DNA from: Gnetum montanum
Lineage: Eukaryota > Streptophyta > Gnetopsida > Gnetales > Gnetaceae
Length of the DNA stretch: 63,170 nt
Assembly (NCBI GenBank): GCA_015680685.1
Contig: MNCI01026608.1
Location: 363,451 to 426,620, forward strand
Direction of reading: 5' to 3'
Shown: positions 55,427 to 63,170 of the stretch, one piece after another
How the letters are laid out: every line of letters begins with the position of its first letter
Position numbering within the stretch: the stretch's first letter is position 1
The notes under the pieces: generated by a model
Databases searched by the model: none
What the model was told of the DNA's origin: nothing
The model's input: only the letters and a program-made list of their open reading frames with translations
Program-made: the position numbers and the translations under genes

Positions 55427-58400
55427 GAGCAAGCCCGATGGATCGCCAACACTTAACCGAACCATTAATTATCGATGGATCATATGGCAAAATTACAAGG
55501 GACATCAACGCGAGCCTCATCCACCTAAGTTCATCAACAGAAGATGCAGTCATCGCCTCAACATAGCAAATAATAGACGACTACAAAAGCATGAAAAAAT
55601 CCCTCGACATAGAAGCCGAAAACATCACCGAAGACTCGTTGGCCAAAACCCCCATAACCAAGCCCGATGGGGAAACCAAAATACTAAAGTTAAGCACATT
55701 ACTAAAACCACAATTAGCCACAGACATTGAGAACATGCTTAGGGAAAATATGAAAGCATTCGCTTGGTCCTATACGGATATGCCCAGGTTAGATCCCAGA
55801 ATTGTTCAACACAATATTATCCTTGACCTGAAGTTGAGACCAGTAAAACAAAAAACACGAAAGGTTAAACCCGAGGTGGCATTAGCAGCTCGTAATGAGA
55901 TCACCAAGCTTTATCAAGCTGGCTTCATTCGAGCCGTTAATTACGCTGAATGGGTGTCTAACATGGTCATTGTTCTGAAGAAGAATGGAAGCATTCGTTT
56001 ATGCATTGACTTCTGGGATTTAAATGTTGCAATCATAAAGGATGATTTTCCTTTACCCAGCATTGATCAACTTGTTGACTCAACTGCTGGGCACGCACTA
56101 TTATCCTTTATGGATGGCTTCTCGGGATACAATCAAATACGAATCAACCCAGAGCATTAGCTTCGGACAACCTTTATGACACCATGGGGAACCTTTTGTT
56201 ACACAATGATGCCCTTTGGTCTCAAGAACGCTGGGGCCACGTATCAAAGAGCGATGACATTTATCTTTAGCGATTACATATTACACTCACTCAACAACTA
56301 CGTGGATGACATTGTGGTTAAGTCAAAAATAGAAGAACATGTACAAGATCTCGATTTAGTATTAAAACATTGTTTGAAGTACGAATTGAGACTCAACCTA
56401 AAAAAATGTGTCTTCAGTGTCAAAACAGGCAAAATGCTTGGATTTCTAGCATTAGAAGCAGGGATATGAGTGGACCCCGATAAGGTTAAGGCCATAACAA
56501 ACCTGAAACCACCAGGCAACCTTACTGAACTTCGAGGTCTACAAGGTAGATTACAGTTTATCAGGCGCTTCATAGAAACATTGACAGACAAACTAAAACC
56601 TATGAATCACTTGTTATGCAAGAACATCCATTTTGAATGGACTCAGCAGTGTCAACAAGCGTTCGATGACATTAAAACGACACTGGCCCGGTTACCCACG
56701 GTTTATCCACCTCAAAACAATAAACCATTCTACATCTACCTCGCTACTTCGGATTCGTCCATTGCATCTATGCTTTGCTAGAAACGAGATGACGGAACTG
56801 AAGTCCCTGTATATTACTTAATCCACGCATTAGTTGCCCATGAGAAAAAGTACAATGACGTGGAGAAGTCATGTTTAGCTTTGGTCTTTTCTTTAAGAAA
56901 ATGGCGACATTACCTCTTCCGTAACCAGGTTTACATAATTTGCAAGGACAATGTACTAAGAGCCATAATAGGGAATATTTACGAAACAAGTCAAATAGCC
57001 CGGTGGAAAGCCATGATAGCCGAGTTTGACCTGTACTACGTAGCGCAATCATCGGTTAAGGGTCAAGCTATAGCAAATCAAATGGCAATATCACCGACAC
57101 ATGACCAAGCGACTACAGACCCAGAGTTCCTAGATGAGAATATAAGCACCATAGACATAGTGCCCGACGACTACGATGCTATTTTAAACTTTGATGGAGC
57201 ATCTACCTCTCGAGGAGGAAGTGCAGCCGCTGTCATCACCTATCCCTCCGGGGAGATCCGACCCTTTGCCTATCGTTTCAACTTTCATTGTACCAACAAA
57301 ATAGCAGAGTATGAAGGTCTCCTTAGAGGTCTCATGGCAGCTTTGGCTTTAAACATCACATGGCTTGTAGTCAGAGGAGACTCGCAAATGGTCATAAACC
57401 AAGTCACAGACGTCTATACATGCAAAGCCCAACATTTACAACCATATTGTGACTTGGCAAAACACCTAATGAGGTGATTCGAAAACATCGATGTGCAACA
57501 CGTCTCTAGAAATGATAACACCATCGCAGACGCATTAGCCACATTAGCATTAAACATATTATCAAACATGTTCCACACGTTGCCAAGCTCCATAACCAGT
57601 TGTGCTGAACCAATCACCGACACCCTTGACACGTTGCCGATTGCATCTATTAGTTCAACACACGCGATAGAATGGTACGATGACATAAAAGAATATCTTC
57701 TACGTGGTGAAACACCACGACATCTAACAAATGCACAGAAAGATGCAATGCAGAAACATTCTAAGCAGTATACCTTAATAGGGGACACACTGTGTCGTCG
57801 ATCCTATGAAGGCATATTGCTAACATGCGTTAGTAGTACCAATGCCCAAACTATTGTTGAACAGGTACATGAGGGACTATGCGGAGGACACATAGCACCG
57901 AAAGCCATGGCAACAAAGATCAGACGCTTAGGCTATTATTGGCCACACATGGAATACGACTGTCTCTCCAAAGTCAAAACATGTAGTATGTGTCAAAAAC
58001 ACCACAATCTGATACATGTCTGACCAAATGAGTTGCATACAACGCAAATCACATGGCCCTTTCAAAAGTCGGGGTTGGACCTCATTGGCCAGATAACCCC
58101 CTTGTCTTCCACGGGCCATAGTTTCATTATAACCGCAACAGAATACTTCACGAAGTGGGTAGAAGCTGCTCCCCTTCAAAAAACTACATCCAAACAGGTA
58201 TGCAATTTCATTCTCGAAAACATTGTAACCCACTTTGGCATTCCCATGATAATCATCACTAACAATGGGCCACAATTTAGCAGTGCTGAGACCAAAACCT
58301 TTTGTGAAAATTTAGGGATCAAACACTTGTTTTTATGCCCTTACTATCCTCAGAGAAATGGACAAGCGGAGGCAACAAACAAAACGATTATTACAATACT

Positions 58401-58911
58401 TAAGAAAATGCTTACTCAGAGCAAAAGAAAATGGCACGAGCAATTGACATACGCATTGTGGGCATACCGTACTACGCACCGAACTTTGACAGGTAAAACA
58501 CCATACAGTCTTGTTTACGGTTCAGAAGCTGTTTTACCTTTGGAACTGCAGGTACCATCATTAAGGATAACACTTTCGGGGCTCCTCGACGACGAGCAAA
58601 ATAATGATCTATGCATCGTTGATCTTGACTCGGTGGACGAAGAATGCATGCGCGCCCTCGATCAAATCGAATGGTATCAAAAACAACAACAACAATGGCA
58701 TCGACATGACATCCACAAGCGCCCTATCAAAGAAGGTGACCTTGTGCTTAAAGCTCTTCGGGAACACCTGGACAAATTCTCAGCTAACTAGGAAGGGCCT
58801 TACTTGGTCATTAAAGCATTTGACAATGGAGCATTCAAGCTAGCTGATATGGAAGGAAATGAATTCGTCAATCCAATCAATCACTTGTTCCTGAAACCAT
58901 TCTACGTTTGA
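55427..58911 (+). pseudogene. D pol: RT, RNase H, second RNase H, integrase
   Basis: One frame, broken by stops at 55564, 56158, 56467, 56779, 57475, 58021 and 58789, and no frameshift. RT: RLCIDFWDLN, FMDGFSGYNQI, MPFGLKNAGATYQ, NYVDDIVVKS (55980-56325). RNase H 1: EKSCLALVFSLRKW, ending GQAIANQMA (Asn where Asp is usual). Second RNase H (57170-57560): ILNFDGASTSRGG, IAEYEGLLRG, VVRGDSQMVINQV, NTIADALATLA, with its four acidic residues present. Integrase: GLCGGHIAPKAM, KTCSMCQKH, GLDLIGQ, IITNNGPQFSS (second catalytic Asp replaced by Asn), GQAEATNK, EGPYLVIKAF. A splice-acceptor-like TTATTGGCAG precedes 55427. Confidence 0.92.
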
Positions 58912-58924
58912 GTACAAGCTCAAG

Positions 58925-59275
58925 TACGTGCGAGTCTTGGAATCATGACTATAAACTGATACCACAGCTGTCCTGGAATCATGACAATAAACTGATACCA
59001 CAGAACAATCCTGGGTTATGACTTAAAACTGACACCACAACTGTCCTGGCATCATGACAATAAACTAATACCCCACAGTGTCCGCAATGACGATAAACTA
59101 GCACCCGTCTGGCATGATAGTAAACTACCACCGTCACAACCATCAGAGTGTACTAAGACTATAAACTAGCTTGCCTCCTCATAGTCCGCTAAGACGCAAA
59201 ACTGGCAATGTCCAACGGGTTATGACATAAAACTAACCCATGATAGTCCGCCAAGACTATAAACTGGCAAGTTCA
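58925..59275 (+). repeat. Degenerate TAAACT array after D integrase
   Basis: About nine units of roughly 35-45 bases: (G/C)TCCTGG(A/C)ATCATGACAATAAACTGATACCACA-like, decaying to 'atgacgataaactagcacc' and 'actataaactagc'. R1 has the same after its integrase at 1580-1935, so the array is an old feature of the lineage. Confidence 0.8.
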
Positions 59276-60313
59276 TCTCTGGTTCATTAATCTGCCACCA
59301 CATTTGAGCTTCATCACTGCATCGCCCACCATCAGAAGATCCTACCAACGCTATTGCCATTGACATACAATGCTTGAAATCTCTTTCAGCATCTTTGTTC
59401 CATCCGCTGCCGTGTAAGTCTAAGCTCAATTATTCACTCATGGTTTTCTTGTCTCCTTGGAGTTACGTTTGCAGGATGACATCCAGGGGTTTTCGCACAA
59501 GAATGCATTTCATCACAAGCAGCGAGATGGGATAATGTTCACGACACACATGGCAAGACTAAATCAAACCATTCACTAGTACATCCCCATTCACCGACTC
59601 ATTCCCTATCCATTCACAAACATATTTTATTCAGTCACACCTTTGATACACCCAGTACACCCAAAACTTTGAGCATGCTGTCGCATACTGTAACACCTTG
59701 AAGCAGTCGCGACACATGACATAGCTCTTGCACATGAGTACAAAATCAATGCAAATTTTATGATTTCTAAAAAAAAAAAACCTTGGCACTTCCCACATAA
59801 GCCCCAGGCGGGAAGGCAGTTGTCTCAAAACTAAGTACTCATGTCCAAAACGGTCAAGAAGCATCCGGTTGCATGGCTTGGCTCTCCGCCAACAGGACCC
59901 CCCTAAAACATTAAACACAGGTCCTATTCCTCCAAAGAATGTAACACATCCCCCCGTGGCTTTGGTCTTGCCAACAAGTTCTCTTGAACACTAACCAGGA
60001 GCCTTGTTCCGCCAAAGGACGTACATCGCATGTCTGAACTCCGAGCCTGCTAAACAATGGCTATTGAAAAGGACCAGCATGCCGTACACCTAAGCATCCC
60101 ATTTCCCAAGCGCAATCCCTTGGGTAGTGATCGATCCCCACAATCTCCGTTTTCCTATCAGCCACAAACTTCACTTTCCTGATCCCATGTACTACTGAAC
60201 ACGGTGCGATGACGTCTAGTCAAGTGGTGACGGACAAAGTTTCTATCAGGTTTCTTGTGGTGTTTTGCACTTCTTTGTCGACGCTTTTCAGCTCGATTCC
60301 TCCAAGCGTCAAC
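59276..60313 (+). other. D 3' untranslated region
   Basis: About 1 kb without a recognisable gene. A minus-strand open frame at 59918-59631 has no known domain. In other Tat elements an extra ORF often sits here; in D the extra gene is between protease and RT instead. Confidence 0.6.
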
Positions 60314-60326
60314 AAAGAGGGGCTAA
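60314..60326 (+). other. D polypurine tract
   Basis: AAAGAGGGGCTAA directly precedes the LTR start TGAAACACC. Confidence 0.85.
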
Positions 60327-61473
60327 TGAAACACCACAAAAATTTTGAGCTTGATACTTGTTCGACAAGAAGCAGGTCCCTGGGACCCACGGATAACCAC
60401 GGCTACATTTGGTGTCGCACATTGCAACTTTGGGGATCAAAGTGCTTAATTTGCACTAAGTATGCAGTACCAGCGTATACGCACTGCGTATACGCCCGAC
60501 ATCAACAGCGTATATGCCTAGCATATACGCCCGGTGTAGACATCCAACTTACACGCCCGACGTGCACACTTCACATGTATGCTCGGCGAGTACGGCAAAT
60601 GTTTACGCTCGACATGGAATCTCTGAAGACAGAATGAAGACATCACCGAAGAGCAAGAATTGAAGCAAGTCGACAATCATCAGCGTATACGCCTGGTGTA
60701 TACGCCCAGCCATTGTTGGCGTATACACTCAGTGTGTACGCCTAGTGTCCACAGCATCTACGCCTAGCATATCCAGCGTATACGCCCAGAGTCTACGCCC
60801 ACCTGATACAACGTATACGCTCAGCAGATGTAATATGTTGTACACTTGTAAATTTTATGCCCTTTTTGCACCTAGTCAACGTCCACGTGTCACCCAACCC
60901 GAGTCTAGCGTAACAACCGGTATAAAAACCCCACTTTTCCACTTGCACGAGGGGGGACAAAAATCCCAGAGCATACCAGAGAACATTTACGCTGCGCACC
61001 AGAGCTAAAAACCCTTTTACGCTGGGCACACGATCTCTACGCTTCGCCTACAGTGCGAACCAGTCAAGTCATCCCTACATCCACCGGGGCTTTTCGTCTG
61101 CCTTGTGTTCCATCACAACTACGTTAGACCGGTGCACTGTACTCTCATTCTGTAATATCATTGTTTACAGTTTACGTTGATTTCTTACATGTGTTCTGTT
61201 TACGCTCGTTTACATTTAAGCCCCGTTCGCATCTGTTACGCTGTTTACGCTCTCGTTTACACCCGTTACATCGTTTACACATAACCCAGCGTATAGCACT
61301 TTGACATACGTTCGGGGAAATCCTTGTCTGATCCGCGTGCGGACCACCCAAGGTGCTCTACCTTCATGCATTCCAGCTCGTCCTCAGGCGAAGGCAGGGT
61401 CTTCTGTGCGCGTCCTATGATCTCACGGTCTCTGTTTCCTTCCAGCCAGTGACTAACGATTTTAGGCGGTACA
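60327..61473 (+). repeat. D 3' LTR
   Basis: 1,147 bp, TGAAACACC...GGCGGTACA, nearly the same as 43548-44681. Four perfect GCGTATACGC palindromes remain, versus six in the 5' copy. TATAAAAA is at 60921. Confidence 0.93.
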
Positions 61474-61478
61474 CCTTG
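61474..61478 (+). repeat. Target-site duplication of D, right copy (CCTTG)
   Basis: It is identical to 43543-43547 and directly follows the LTR end. Confidence 0.93.
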
Positions 61479-62150
61479 CCCTAAGGTCATTCGTTATCTT
61501 CCCAATTACACTTGTGAAGCTCAAAGGTATGGTTAAGTGTAATCGAGACATATGATTTTTTATCATTTTATGTTTTAGGTTCTTTGGTGCTTGAAGAGAG
61601 AGATAAAGTAGTTTGATGACTAATTTGATTTAACTAACTAACTTTCCTCTACCTAATCCTAATATAGGCCTTTTTGTACACATCTTGAACCCACGTATCC
61701 ACTGCTGGGTTAAACACACCAAGCAATAATGCTACTAAGATTACCAAGCAATTATGTGTTATGCTTGAAGCGGTCATATTTATGTATTTAATCTATTTGG
61801 CTTAATTAATTAAAGTCTAATTTATCTTAATTTAGCTTAATTGATAAAATATTTAATAAAAAAATGGATGCATAAATAAAGCACTTAAACTATCTAGAAT
61901 GTTGTAAGGTTTATTAAGAAGTTAGTCTTTATTTCCATACATATTGTCATACTTAGGTACAATAATGCTTGCATAAAGATCCATACACTCAATGACTCTT
62001 GCTGCAGGCACTCAGGAAAATATTCTAACTCTCAAATGGAAAAACTACAAAAGCTTTACTACACTATGATTGATTGATGCCATAAATGTGGTTGGTGAGT
62101 GCGTATTTATAGGCAAGAATAGACCTTGCATTGATGGGGCTATGTTATTT
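61479..62150 (-). repeat. F 5' LTR, remainder (left arm of an inverted repeat)
   Basis: It continues the LTR cut at 43542. A minus-strand TATAAAT is near 62110. U3 upstream of TATA is cut short at about 62150, where a second LTR piece in plus orientation begins. 61479-62035 is the reverse complement of about 62150-62710 with only scattered differences. Confidence 0.75.
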
Positions 62151-62757
62151 TCCCGAGTGCCCATAATAGGAGTCATTAAGTGTACAGATCTTTATTCGAG
62201 CATTGTTGTACCTGAGCACGATAGTGTGTATGGTAATAAAGACAAGCTTCTTGATAAACCTTGCAGCATTCTGAATAGGTTACATGCTTTATTTATGCAT
62301 CCATTATTTTCATTAAATATTTAATCAATTAAGGTAAATTAAACTTTAATAAATTAACCTAGATAGATTAAATACATAAATACAATTTCTTCAAACGTAA
62401 CATGTATTCCCTTGGTAATCTTAGTAGCATTATTGCTTGGTGTGCCCAGTAGCATAGCGCTTGGTAACCCAGTAGTGGATACGTGGGTTCAGGATGTGTG
62501 CAAAAAGTGGGACTGGATGCTTATGCTAGGATTAGTTAGAGACCAGTTAGTTAGTTAAATCAAATTAGCCATCAAACTACTTTATCTCTCTCTTCAAGCA
62601 CCAAAGAACCTAAATCATAAAATGATAAAAATCATATGCCTCGATTACACTTAACCATACCTTTGAGCTTCACAAGTGTAATTCGGAAGATAACAAACAA
62701 CCTTAGGACAAGGTTCACTATTTTGAAGACTAGTGCACTAGAAAATATAGAGTCTAA
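62150..62757 (+). repeat. Inverted LTR fragment (right arm)
   Basis: A plus-oriented R/U5 part of an Athila-like LTR. 'ataggagtcattaag' and 'tctttattcgagca' match A's LTR at 22210-22260. It ends at about 62757, before the terminal GGTACC block. Together with 61479-62035 it forms an inverted repeat with a spacer of about 115 bases. Confidence 0.75.
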
Positions 62758-63170
62758 TGAGTGGCTAGGTACCCCTACACTCAACCATATGAATACGAGC
62801 ATTCACGCACGATCCGGTCGAACTCCGTAGATGGACTAGTTATGGTATCTAGATAGTTACACGTTGATTGCAATTTGTTATTTTCCCACCTAGACTAGTA
62901 TTTGCTTGGTCACATATGGTTTAGTCCAAAGTGAGGTGAATGATGTGGTCCTAACTAGTGTTAATCCTAGGGATAATGGAAGATAAGCTTGATTAAACTA
63001 ATAAGTAGTAGGAAATAAAGTCTAAGCTAGCCTAAGTACGATGAGCATATGTCATTAATCATTCATGCACATCTTGGACGTCATGTACTAATTCTAGGAT
63101 TACCAAGTGCATATTACTCGAGCATTCCTAGATATGCTACTGGGTTACCAAGTAGTTACATTTAAATGTT
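62758..63170 (-). repeat. LTR U5 end and body, cut by the window edge
   Basis: The plus strand reads TGAGTGGCTAGGTACCCCT, then blocks matching C's 5' LTR (10884-11290), such as GGTTTAGTCCAAAGTGAGG (62929) and ATTACCAAGTG (63100). It is the U5 end of another minus-oriented Athila-like LTR. Confidence 0.78.

Larger units (their letters stand above)
43548..61473 (+). mobile_element. D: 17.9-kb Tat-like Ty3/gypsy element with an antisense gene
   Basis: LTRs of 1,134 and 1,147 bp, PBS, gag, protease, an antisense eight-exon gene, RT, RNase H, a second (archaeal-type) RNase H, integrase, PPT and CCTTG duplications on both sides. The dual RNase H places it in the Tat lineage. Gag, protease and pol all lie in one frame with only in-frame stops, so decay is recent or of one main type. 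It inserted into F's 5' LTR. The antisense cassette between protease and RT lies where Ogre-type Tat elements are known to have an intron. Confidence 0.92.

Overview
This window looks like nuclear DNA from a land plant with a large, repeat-rich genome. I can name no species. Almost everything that can be identified is LTR retrotransposon, most of it Ty3/gypsy of the Athila and Tat clades, plus one Ty1/copia element and a trace of an L1-type LINE. I found no convincing ordinary single-copy host gene, tRNA, rRNA or CRISPR array. Two N runs (16271-16887 and 46491-47106) and one single N (29033) are assembly gaps.

The layout is a set of nested insertions. An Athila-like element 'B' (plus strand: gag at 11766-13152, 3' end at 24938-26476) was entered on its left by element 'C' (minus, 5160-11765). 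C's left LTR was in turn entered by a Tat-like element 'R1' (plus, 235-5159), and R1 by an LTR whose last 234 bases open the window. B was also entered by a copia element 'E' (minus, 13153-24937), and E by element 'A' (plus, 16050-22966, 5-bp target duplication CCTAT on both sides). After a poorly conserved AT-rich stretch with LINE remains (26477-31862) comes element 'F' (minus, 31863-43547 plus 61474 to about 62150). F is an Athila-like element with gag, pro, RT/RNase H, integrase and an extra gene. Its 5' LTR was split by the 17.9-kb Tat-like element 'D' (plus, 43548-61473, target duplication CCTTG on both sides). The right edge holds LTR pieces in opposite orientations.

The most interesting content is a set of accessory genes carried by these elements. 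D carries, between its protease and reverse transcriptase, an antisense gene of about eight exons (54690 down to 50232). Its GT-AG introns join in consistent phase for most junctions, it has its own TATA box, and it would encode roughly 1,090 residues: a phosphatase-like N-terminal part that lacks catalytic Asp, a plant-transposon-type domain, and a coiled coil. Antisense placement would shield introns from removal during replication through RNA. F and C carry a different, sense-oriented extra ORF of about 910-950 codons downstream of pol. Each of these has an internal TATA box, and in F the internal promoter copies the palindromic repeat of the element's own LTR.

A (gag-pro only) and C (extra ORF only) look like complementary non-autonomous derivatives of an F-type element. 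Most of the LTR families have U3 regions filled with their own short palindrome. All coding regions are decayed, mostly by in-frame stops rather than frameshifts.
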